Source: an uncultured Clostridia bacterium
Lineage (GTDB): Bacteria; Bacillota; Clostridia; Christensenellales; Aristaeellaceae
NCBI GenBank assembly: GCA_937874275.1
Contig: CALNAU010000006.1
Location: 1 to 11,112 of the forward strand
Length of the DNA: 11,112 nt
Direction: 5' to 3'
Part shown: piece by piece, positions 1 through 5,647 of the stretch
Layout of the letters: every line of letters starts with the position of its first letter
Position numbering within the stretch: position 1 is the first letter of the stretch
Made by a program: the position numbers and the translations under genes
Notes under the pieces: model-generated
The model's input: only the letters and a program-made list of their open reading frames with translations
Database searches by the model: none
Told to the model about the DNA's origin: nothing

Positions 1-567
1 ATGTTCGCCTCCTATGTCATCGCCAGGTACAAATTCCGCGGCCGCAACCTGCTGCTGTTCTTTTTCCTGTTCACGCAGATGGTGCCCATGTTCATCCTGC
101 TGATTCCGCTGTACCAGACACTGGGGTCGCTGGGCATGGTCAACCGGCTGAGCACCATGGTGCTGCTGTATACCAACATGATGATTCCCTTCTCTGTGGT
201 GACGCTGCGGGGCTTCTTTGAAGGCGTGCCCCGCTCCATTGAGGAGGCGGCGCAGATAGACGGATGCGGCCGCCTGCGGGCGCTGTTTACGGTCATTTTG
301 CCGGTGATACTGCCGGGCCTTGCCTCCACCATCATCTTTGCATTCGTCAACTCCTGGAATGAGCTGTTTCTGGCGGTGATGTTCCTGGATGACAACGCCA
401 AGAAGACGCTGCCCGTCGCCCTCAACGGCTTCATCCTCAAATTTGACATCGCCTGGGGCCAGTTGTCCGCCGGCACGGTCATCGCCATTGTGCCCACGAT
501 GATTCTGTTTGCCTTTATTCAGAAGTACATGGCTTCCGGCCTGACCGCGGGCGCGGTCAAGGGGTAA
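1..567 (+). CDS. Carbohydrate ABC transporter permease, MalG family (5' partial)
   Basis: Inner-membrane permease subunit of a sugar ABC importer of the MalG/UgpE (CUT1) type, which would pair with a MalF-like permease, a solute-binding protein and an ATPase. The 188 visible residues hold about four hydrophobic segments (roughly 16-38, 50-70, 95-117 and 155-173). Between the second and third lies the cytoplasmic EAA loop that contacts the ATPase (E82-A83-A84, then I86-D87-G88 and ILPVILPG around 99-106). The C-terminus GAVKG is typical of the family. Members are about 270-290 residues, so roughly 90 N-terminal residues lie before the window. The Met at base 1 is therefore probably internal, and I treat the gene as truncated by the window edge, not broken. 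It ends in TAA at 565-567 and the next transcription unit has its own promoter 16 bases later, so this is likely the last gene of an upstream sugar-uptake operon. The substrate cannot be told from this subunit. Confidence 0.9.
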   Translation: MFASYVIARYKFRGRNLLLFFFLFTQMVPMFILLIPLYQTLGSLGMVNRLSTMVLLYTNMMIPFSVVTLRGFFEGVPRSIEEAAQIDGCGRLRALFTVILPVILPGLASTIIFAFVNSWNELFLAVMFLDDNAKKTLPVALNGFILKFDIAWGQLSAGTVIAIVPTMILFAFIQKYMASGLTAGAVKG

Positions 568-582
568 TGAGGTTCGGCGCGC

Positions 583-611
583 TTGACTTCATGCCCTGTA
601 CACAGTAAAAT
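583..611 (+). promoter_or_regulatory. Sigma-A promoter of scfA
   Basis: TTGACT (583-588) and TAAAAT (606-611) are separated by exactly 17 bases, close to the sigma-A consensus. A start near 618 would give a short leader containing the Shine-Dalgarno AAGAAGGAA (631-639) just before the scfA ATG at 645. This makes scfA independent of the ABC permease gene upstream. Confidence 0.75.
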
Positions 612-644
612 GCCAATGACATCCCGATGAAAGAAGGAACCGCC

Positions 645-782
645 ATGAAGATTAAGACCCTTGTCACCCGCGAGCTCAGCTGCCAGGAAGGCGGCTGCGG
701 AGAGTGCCAGACCTCTTGCCAGAGCGCCTGCAAAACCTCCTGCGGCGTTGCCAACCAGCCCTGCGAGCAGGACGCTGAATAA
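645..782 (+). CDS. scfA: SCIFF ranthipeptide precursor (45 aa)
   Basis: Precursor of a ribosomally made, thioether-bridged peptide (SCIFF class, ranthipeptide), the substrate of the radical SAM enzyme encoded next. The 45 residues begin MKIKTLVTREL, a leader-like segment, and then become Cys-rich: C18, C21, C25, C29, C33 and C40, spaced x2, x3, x3, x3, x6, within the family hallmark QSACKTSC (26-33) followed by GVANQPC. Length and motif fit SCIFF closely. Two points are odd. A seventh cysteine (C13) precedes the usual six, and residue 34 after C33 is Gly, where I recall a Thr in Clostridium thermocellum CteA that serves as thioether acceptor. The start is fixed by the SD at 631-639. The TAA at 780-782 is followed by a strong hairpin before scfB. 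Ranthipeptides have been implicated in cell-density signalling in solventogenic clostridia. No dedicated exporter or protease is visible here. Confidence 0.93.
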   Translation: MKIKTLVTRELSCQEGGCGECQTSCQSACKTSCGVANQPCEQDAE

Positions 783-798
783 GCAGTCCTTCTGTATC

Positions 799-830
799 AA
801 ATGCCGCCTGTATGATACAGGCGGCATTTT
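799..830 (+). terminator. Perfect inverted repeat / attenuator between scfA and scfB
   Basis: Bases 799-813 and 815-829 are perfect reverse complements of 15 bases around a single central G (in RNA the stem would open to a loop of several bases). The GC-rich core GCCGCC pairs with GGCGGC and the right arm ends in TTTT. This has the form of a Rho-independent terminator. Since scfB follows at once, with its SD GAGG at 831-834 touching the hairpin, it probably acts as a partial terminator or RNA-stabilising stem that gives more precursor than enzyme message. Confidence 0.8.
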
Positions 831-839
831 GAGGTAAAT

Positions 840-2228
840 ATGATACACAGTTTTACACAACAAGGCATCACATTGGTGGTGGACGTATACAGCGGTTCGG
901 TTCATGTGGTGGACGAACAGGCGGCGCAGCTGATACACCTGCGTGAACACATGCTGCGCGAGCAAGCGCAGCGGCGCTTTCTGGAGATTCATCCCGATGC
1001 GGACCAGGCCGAGGTCGTGGACTGTCTGGATGCCATCGATGCGCTAGAGGGGGCGGGTAAGCTATACGCGGGGGAAGAGGTCGTCAGCCAGGCGGCCCAG
1101 GCTCAGGTGAAGCCCACCCAGCTGAAGGCCCTTTGCCTCAATGTGGCCCACACCTGCAACCTGACCTGCTCCTATTGCTTCGCCGGTCAGGGCAAATACA
1201 ACGGCGAACAGGCGCTGATGTCCTTTGATACGGGCAAAGCGGCGCTGGACATGCTGGTGCGCGCATCCGGCAGCCGCCGCCACCTGGAGGTGGATTTCTT
1301 CGGCGGCGAGCCGCTGCTCAACTGGGATGTGGTCAAGCGCCTGGTGGCATATGGACGCTCGTTGGAAGGCAAGCACAATAAGCGCTTTCGCTTCACGCTG
1401 ACCACCAACGGCATGCTGGTGGACGATGAGGTCATCGACTTTTGTAACCGCGAGATGCACAACGTGGTGCTCAGCCTGGATGGACGGCCCCAGGTGCATG
1501 ACCGGTTCCGTGTGGACCACATGGGGCGCGGCAGTTATGAGCGCATTGTGCCAAAGTTTCAGGAGTTTGTGCGCCGCCGTGGGGATAAGGGGTACTACAT
1601 TCGAGGTACCTTCACGCGCCATAATATGGATTTTGTGAACGACGTGCTGCATATGGCCGACCTGGGCTTTACGCAGCTGAGCATGGAACCCATGGTAGCC
1701 ACACCCGGGGACCCGGAGGCGCTGCGGCCAGAGGATTTGCCCCAACTGTACCAACAGTATGAGCTGCTGGCGGCAGAGATGCTCAAACGCAGCAGGGCGG
1801 GCCGGGGTCTTGACTTCTATCATTACCTGATTGACCTGGAGCGCGGGCCTTGCCTGCACAAGCGGTTGAGCGGCTGCGGCTCGGGCACCGAGTACCTGGC
1901 CGTCACCCCGACGGGCGAGCTGTATCCCTGCCACCAGTTCATCGGTGATGCGGATTACCTGATGGGGGATGTGTGGACGGGTGTCACCCGGACGCAGCGG
2001 GCGGCAGAGTTTGCAGCCTGCAATCTGACCAGCAAACCCGATTGCGCCGATTGCTGGGCCAAGCTGTACTGCGCCGGTGGCTGCGCCGCCAATGCCTATC
2101 ACACCACTGGCAACATCCTGGGCGTGGATAACATGGGGTGCGACTTGTTCCGCAAACGGCTGGAATGCGCCCTGATCCTCCAGGCGGCCCTTGCGCTGGA
2201 CAAAGAAAATGCAGGAATGAACGAATAA
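840..2228 (+). CDS. scfB: SCIFF radical SAM maturase (CteB/ScfB type)
   Basis: Radical SAM-SPASM enzyme that installs Cys thioether cross-links in ScfA, using S-adenosylmethionine and iron-sulphur clusters. The 462 residues show an N-terminal segment (about 1-85) matching the place of the PqqD-like leader-binding RRE domain in CteB. A radical SAM core follows with CNLTCSYC (C106, C110, C113), which binds the SAM [4Fe-4S] cluster, and the GGEP motif (155-158). The C-terminal SPASM region has C338, C346, C364, C394, C402, C405, C411, C415, C434 and C443, including PCHQF and YCAGGC, enough for two auxiliary clusters. Length is normal for the family. The ATG at 840 is chosen because GAGG (831-834) lies just upstream. 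Adjacency to scfA, 57 bases downstream, confirms the pairing. Expression is likely limited by the intervening hairpin. Confidence 0.95.
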   Translation: MIHSFTQQGITLVVDVYSGSVHVVDEQAAQLIHLREHMLREQAQRRFLEIHPDADQAEVVDCLDAIDALEGAGKLYAGEEVVSQAAQAQVKPTQLKALCLNVAHTCNLTCSYCFAGQGKYNGEQALMSFDTGKAALDMLVRASGSRRHLEVDFFGGEPLLNWDVVKRLVAYGRSLEGKHNKRFRFTLTTNGMLVDDEVIDFCNREMHNVVLSLDGRPQVHDRFRVDHMGRGSYERIVPKFQEFVRRRGDKGYYIRGTFTRHNMDFVNDVLHMADLGFTQLSMEPMVATPGDPEALRPEDLPQLYQQYELLAAEMLKRSRAGRGLDFYHYLIDLERGPCLHKRLSGCGSGTEYLAVTPTGELYPCHQFIGDADYLMGDVWTGVTRTQRAAEFAACNLTSKPDCADCWAKLYCAGGCAANAYHTTGNILGVDNMGCDLFRKRLECALILQAALALDKENAGMNE

Positions 2229-2242
2229 ACATTCATTTATTC

Positions 2243-2270
2243 TTGACAAAACATCGCCAACCGCTAAAAT
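2243..2270 (+). promoter_or_regulatory. Sigma-A promoter of the aminotransferase gene
   Basis: A perfect -35 box TTGACA (2243-2248) and TAAAAT (2265-2270) are 16 bases apart. A start near 2277 precedes the SD GGGAGG (2310-2315) and the ATG at 2321. The -10 box lies inside the loop of the inverted repeat described in the next entry. Confidence 0.75.
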
Positions 2271-2290
2271 ATGACGCGTTGGCGATTTTT
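2253..2290 (+). terminator. Inverted repeat with T-run overlapping the aspB promoter
   Basis: ATCGCCAA (2253-2260) pairs with TTGGCGAT (2279-2286), and CGC (2262-2264) with GCG (2276-2278) if C2261 bulges. A TTTTT run (2286-2290) follows. For transcripts arriving from scfB this is a plausible Rho-independent terminator. As DNA, its two arms flank the -10 box of the aminotransferase promoter, so it could equally be an operator for a dimeric repressor. The sequence does not decide between the two. Confidence 0.6.
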
Positions 2291-2320
2291 GATTGCAGAA
2301 TGTACACGCGGGAGGCCGAT

Positions 2321-3520
2321 ATGCCACTGACCATCTCATCGGTATGCAGGAACATCACCCCATCCACCACCTTGCGCCTGAACGCGCTGGTGAATGAAAA
2401 AAAACAGCAGGGCCTGGATGTCATCAGCCTGGCGGCAGGAGAGCCGGATTTTGCCACGCCGGCGCATATCTGCCAGGCGGGCAAGCGGGCGATCGATGAG
2501 GGGCGGACGAAGTATACAGCCGTCGCCGGTATCCCCGAGCTGCGCCGGGCGCTGAGCGAGTATCTCTTGTCCATGCGCGGCCTGCGCTATGATGCCAAGC
2601 AGACCATCATCGGCACGGGGGCCAAGCAGGTGCTGCTGGGGGCACTGCAGGCTATCCTGGAGCCGGGGGACGAGGTGCTGCTGCCCGCGCCATGCTGGCT
2701 AAGCTACCCCGAAATGGTGCGCATGGCGGGCGGTGTGCCGGTGGTTGTGCACACAACCATGGATCAAGGGTATGTGCCAAGCCGGGAACAGTTAAGCTGG
2801 GCGGTGACGCCCAAAACCCGCGCCATTATTCTCAACACCCCCAACAACCCCACCGGTGTGGTATGGGATGAAGCCGCGCTGCGCATGGTGGCTGAGGTTG
2901 CCCGCGCGCAGGACTTCTATATCATCAGCGATGAAATTTATGAGGATCTGGTATATGAGGGGGAGAAGCACATCCCCATCGCCTCGCTGAGCGATGATGC
3001 CTACGCGCGCACCATCACCATTTCCGGCTTCAGCAAGGCCTATGCCATGACGGGCTGGCGGCTGGGCTACGCGGCAGGCAGCAAGGCCGTGATAGAGGCC
3101 ATGGAAGCCTACCAGAGCCATGCCACCGGCAACCCAAGCAGCGTGGCGCAATACGCCGCCCTGGCCGCCCTGACCGGGGACCAAGCCTGTGTGGAGGAAA
3201 TGCGCCGGGCGTTTGAGTGGCGCTGTGCGGCGATGCTGGCGGTGTTGGATGCCATCCCCGGTGTGCGCTACGCCAAGCCGCACGGCGCGTTCTATGTGTT
3301 GGCTGATGTAAGCCGGTTGCTGGGCAAGCGCTTCCGGGGTGAGGTGATGGAAACCGATGGCCGCTTTGCCGAACTGCTGCTGGAGCACGCGTTGGTTTCC
3401 GCTGTACCGGGTGAGCCGTTTTTCGCGCCCGGCTGCCTGCGGTTCAGCTACGCCATCAATGAAGAACGCCTGGCCGAAGCCGGGCGTCGCATCAAAGCGT
3501 TTGTGCAGGAGTTGGTATAA
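2321..3520 (+). CDS. Class I PLP-dependent aminotransferase, AspB-like
   Basis: Cytosolic fold-type I aminotransferase, most like the bacterial subgroup Ib aspartate aminotransferases (AspB), which swap amino groups between aspartate or related amino acids and 2-oxoglutarate. In 399 residues I see the N-terminal LAAGEPDF (37-44), NTPNNPTG (172-179), D204 in SDEIY (pyridine nitrogen), the Schiff-base lysine K239 in SGFSK, AMTGWRLGY (242-250) and substrate-carboxylate arginine R374 in LRFSYA. Length is normal. I choose the ATG at 2321 because GGGAGG (2310-2315) lies five bases before it. The frame stays open upstream, but that extension runs back through the promoter into scfB. It has its own promoter and ends in TAA at 3518-3520, abutting the stop of mnmG on the other strand. 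Alternatives are an aromatic or other amino-acid aminotransferase of the same subgroup, so exact substrate specificity is uncertain. Confidence 0.92.
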   Translation: MPLTISSVCRNITPSTTLRLNALVNEKKQQGLDVISLAAGEPDFATPAHICQAGKRAIDEGRTKYTAVAGIPELRRALSEYLLSMRGLRYDAKQTIIGTGAKQVLLGALQAILEPGDEVLLPAPCWLSYPEMVRMAGGVPVVVHTTMDQGYVPSREQLSWAVTPKTRAIILNTPNNPTGVVWDEAALRMVAEVARAQDFYIISDEIYEDLVYEGEKHIPIASLSDDAYARTITISGFSKAYAMTGWRLGYAAGSKAVIEAMEAYQSHATGNPSSVAQYAALAALTGDQACVEEMRRAFEWRCAAMLAVLDAIPGVRYAKPHGAFYVLADVSRLLGKRFRGEVMETDGRFAELLLEHALVSAVPGEPFFAPGCLRFSYAINEERLAEAGRRIKAFVQELV

Positions 3521-5299
3521 TTAATTGTCGGCCTGCCGCCGCTTGAGGTATACCTGCAGCACGGCGACATCCGCGGGCGATACGCCGGGGATACGGGATG
3601 CCTGTCCAAGCGATACCGGGCGCTGGCGCTGCAGCTTCTGCCGCGCCTCGATGCGCAGGGAGGGAATCAGCGCGTAGTCCAAATCCTGGGGCAGGCGCGC
3701 GCTCTCCATGGCGGCGCTTTGGCGCACCTGGGCTTCCTCCTTGCGCAGGTAGCCTTCATACTTTACGGTTATTTGCGCCTGCTCCCGCGCGGCGGGGCTG
3801 TAGGCCGCGTCATCGGGTATCAGGTCATCCAGCTTGACATCCGGCTGTTTCAGCCGGTCATAGAGGCCTTCATCGCGCAGCCGCTGAATCAGCGCCTGCG
3901 TTTCCTTTGCCTTGTTTTCCATGCGGCGCATGCGGGCATCATCGGCCAGACCGATGCGATGGCTGAGCGCAGTCAACCGCAGGTCGGCGTTATCCTGGCG
4001 CAGGTACAGCCGATGCTCTGCCCGGCTGGTCATCATCCGGTAGGGCTCGTCGGTGCCCTTGCTGGTCAGGTCGTCCATCATCACGCCGATGTACGCCTGG
4101 GCGCGGCCCAACACCAATGGCTCCTGATCCCGCAGCATCTGCACCGCGTTGATGCCGGCCAGCAGACCCTGGGCGGCAGCCTCCTCATAGCCTGAAGTGC
4201 CGTTAATCTGGCCCGCGAAGAACAGGCCGTGCACGCGTAAGGCGTTGGTGGCTGGGCTGATGTCCAGCGGGTCGATGCAGTCGTATTCGATGGCGTAGGC
4301 CAGGCGCGTCAGCCGGGCGCGCTCCAACCCCGGCACGGTGCGGTACATGGCCCACTGCACATCCTCCGGCAGGCTGGAGGACATGCCCTGCACATACCAC
4401 TCCGGGTTATCCAGTCCTTCCGGCTCCAGAAACAGCTGATGCCTGTCCTTGTCGGCGAAGCGGTGCACCTTGTCCTCAATGGAAGGGCAGTAGCGCGCCC
4501 CGGTGCCCTCGATGGTGCCGGAGAACATGGGGGAGCGGTGCAGGTTTTGCCGGATGATGTCGTGGGTGTGCTCATTTGTCCAGGTGAGGTAGCAGACGGC
4601 CTTATTGTCCAGCCGCCTGTCCGTCATCAGGGAGAAGGGCACCACCGGCTCATCGCCGGGCTGCACCTGCATGCGGTCAAAATCAATGCTGCGCACATCC
4701 ACGCGGGCGGGCGTGCCCGTCTTGAAGCGCCGCAGGGCAAAGCCCAGGTCCAGCAGGTTGCGCGACAGCGCGCTGGCTGCCTGCAAGCCCTGCGGCCCAC
4801 ACGCCCTGGCATATTCGCCGATGATGATACGGCTCTTGAGGTATACGCCGGTAGCCACGATGACGGCCTGCGCCTCAATGATATCGCCCGTGACCGTTTT
4901 GATGCCCGTCACTTGGCCCGCGCGGGTCAGAATCTCCATCGCCTCGGCCTGACGTATCTCCAGATGCTCCTGCGCAAACAGCGCGCGCATCATCCGCCGG
5001 TGATAGGCCTGCTTGTCCTCCTGCGCGCGCAAAGAGTGTACGGCCGGCCCCTTGGCGGTGTTGAGCATGCGGCCCTGCAGCAGGCAATCGTCCGCCGCCA
5101 GCGCCATTTCGCCGCCCAGGGCGTCCACCTCGCGCACCAGGTGCCCCTTGCCGGTGCCGCCGATGGAGGGGTTGCAGGGCATCAACGCGATGGCGTCAAT
5201 GCTCAGCGTCAGCAAGACCGTGTCGCACCCAAGGCGCGCCGCGGCAAGCGCCGCCTCGCACCCGGCGTGCCCCGCGCCGATGACAATGACCTGTGGCAT
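3521..5299 (-). CDS. mnmG: tRNA U34 5-carboxymethylaminomethyl modification enzyme MnmG (GidA)
   Basis: FAD-dependent subunit of the MnmE-MnmG complex that makes cmnm5 at wobble uridine 34 of several tRNAs. The 592 residues include the Rossmann motif GAGHAG (8-13), CNPSIGGTGKGHL (42-54) with C42, EVDALGG (57-63), RFKTGTPARVD (191-201), YCPSIEDK (270-277) with the second conserved cysteine C271, FAGQINGTSGYEEAAAQG (361-378), and the C-terminal helical domain SLGQASRIPGVSPADV (563-578) that contacts MnmE and tRNA. It is somewhat shorter than the usual 620-630, at the N-terminus and within the C-terminal region, but no key part is missing. The start ATG (5297-5299) is preceded by a strong purine-rich SD (5301-5316). 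It lies downstream of two tRNA genes on the same strand and I see no clear promoter of its own. The usual neighbours mnmE and rsmG are absent here. Confidence 0.97.
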   Translation of the reverse strand: MPQVIVIGAGHAGCEAALAAARLGCDTVLLTLSIDAIALMPCNPSIGGTGKGHLVREVDALGGEMALAADDCLLQGRMLNTAKGPAVHSLRAQEDKQAYHRRMMRALFAQEHLEIRQAEAMEILTRAGQVTGIKTVTGDIIEAQAVIVATGVYLKSRIIIGEYARACGPQGLQAASALSRNLLDLGFALRRFKTGTPARVDVRSIDFDRMQVQPGDEPVVPFSLMTDRRLDNKAVCYLTWTNEHTHDIIRQNLHRSPMFSGTIEGTGARYCPSIEDKVHRFADKDRHQLFLEPEGLDNPEWYVQGMSSSLPEDVQWAMYRTVPGLERARLTRLAYAIEYDCIDPLDISPATNALRVHGLFFAGQINGTSGYEEAAAQGLLAGINAVQMLRDQEPLVLGRAQAYIGVMMDDLTSKGTDEPYRMMTSRAEHRLYLRQDNADLRLTALSHRIGLADDARMRRMENKAKETQALIQRLRDEGLYDRLKQPDVKLDDLIPDDAAYSPAAREQAQITVKYEGYLRKEEAQVRQSAAMESARLPQDLDYALIPSLRIEARQKLQRQRPVSLGQASRIPGVSPADVAVLQVYLKRRQADN

Positions 5300-5338
5300 G
5301 CTGCCCCTCCTCCCTTAGCCCGGTGCGTTCTTAGAATC

Positions 5339-5365
5339 AAAAATCCCTTGAATGATCAAGGGATT
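5339..5365 (-). terminator. Rho-independent terminator of the tRNA operon
   Basis: Bases 5342-5351 and 5356-5365 are perfect 10-base reverse complements around a 4-base loop. On the minus strand the stem runs into a stretch of five T (complement of 5339-5343). It follows tRNA-Pro by five bases and precedes mnmG, so it ends the tRNA transcript or attenuates read-through into mnmG. Confidence 0.85.
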
Positions 5366-5370
5366 GCTTG

Positions 5371-5447
5371 TGGTCGAGGTGACAGGATTTGAACCTGCGA
5401 CCTTTTGGTCCCGAACCAAACGCGCTACCAAACTGCGCTACACCTCG
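5371..5447 (-). tRNA. tRNA-Pro (CGG anticodon)
   Basis: A complete 77-base cloverleaf on the minus strand. The acceptor stem CGAGGTG pairs with CACCTCG, followed by discriminator A and an encoded CCA (complement of 5371-5373). The D stem is GCGC/GCGC and the anticodon stem TTTGG/CCAAA, with loop TTCGGGA giving anticodon CGG (complement of 5411-5413), which reads proline codon CCG. The T stem GCAGG/CCTGT closes with a G-U pair around loop TTCAAAT. The 5' end resembles other bacterial tRNA-Pro. One base separates it from tRNA-Thr upstream. Confidence 0.97.
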
Positions 5448-5448
5448 A

Positions 5449-5524
5449 TGGAGCCAATAAAGGGACTCGAACCCTTGACCTGCGGTTTACGAAACCGCTG
5501 CTCTACCAGCTGAGCTATATTGGC
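5449..5524 (-). tRNA. tRNA-Thr (CGT anticodon)
   Basis: A complete 76-base cloverleaf on the minus strand. The acceptor stem GCCAATA pairs with TATTGGC, followed by discriminator T (U73) and an encoded CCA (complement of 5449-5451). The D stem is GCTC/GAGC and the anticodon stem GCGGT/ACCGC, with loop TTCGTAA giving anticodon CGT (complement of 5489-5491), which reads threonine codon ACG. The T stem AAGGG/CCCTT holds loop TTCGAGT. It is the first gene of the two-tRNA operon. U73 instead of the more common A73 is worth noting. Confidence 0.97.
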
Positions 5525-5527
5525 AGA

Positions 5528-5542
5528 GCTGATTAAATCAGC
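5528..5542 (-). repeat. Perfect 7-bp palindrome in the tRNA leader
   Basis: GCTGATT (5528-5534) and AATCAGC (5536-5542) flank one base. The palindrome lies between the predicted start point (near 5543) and the mature 5' end of tRNA-Thr at 5524, so the short pre-tRNA leader could fold into a hairpin, or the DNA could be a protein-binding site at +1. Confidence 0.6.
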
Positions 5543-5549
5543 GAATGAT

Positions 5550-5578
5550 AATATATCATACTTGCATCTGCCCGTCAA
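5550..5578 (-). promoter_or_regulatory. Promoter of the tRNA-Thr/tRNA-Pro operon
   Basis: On the minus strand TTGACG (complement of 5573-5578) and TATATT (complement of 5550-5555) are 17 bases apart. A T6 run (complement of the A-run 5583-5588) lies just upstream. Transcription would begin near 5543, about 19 bases before tRNA-Thr. The edge of the insertion sequence is only about 30 bases further upstream, yet the promoter core is complete. Confidence 0.75.
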
Positions 5579-5608
5579 TGCGAAAAAACTGCTTCCCGCA
5601 GGTCATGT

Positions 5609-5633
5609 GTAGATTGCAACTTTAATTGCCGCA
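5609..5633 (+). repeat. Left terminal inverted repeat of the IS30-family element
   Basis: This 25-base end matches the reverse complement of 6813-6837 at 19 positions. The inner ten bases AATTGCCGCA are identical. It is the end downstream of the transposase gene, 14 bases past the stop codon. Confidence 0.8.
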
Positions 5634-5647
5634 CCCTGACCATACAC

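Noticed and set aside
1..567. The ABC permease as an exporter of the SCIFF peptide.
   Set aside because: It belongs to the MalG-type sugar importer class, is separated by the scfA promoter, and has no peptidase or exporter features.
799..830. CRISPR-like or mobile-repeat reading of the hairpin between scfA and scfB.
   Set aside because: It is a single inverted repeat with no spacer array and no second copy in the window; terminator/attenuator fits better.
2138..2320. Extension of the aminotransferase frame upstream to 2138.
   Set aside because: It runs through the promoter and back into scfB; the SD at 2310-2315 and family alignment place the start at 2321.
1062..2339. A 425-codon minus-strand frame opposite scfB.
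   Set aside because: It is a shadow of scfB, whose radical SAM and SPASM motifs are unmistakable.
4439..5392. A 317-codon open frame on the plus strand opposite mnmG.
   Set aside because: It is an antisense shadow of a clearly real mnmG in GC-rich DNA; no SD, no family pattern, and it runs into the tRNA-Pro gene.
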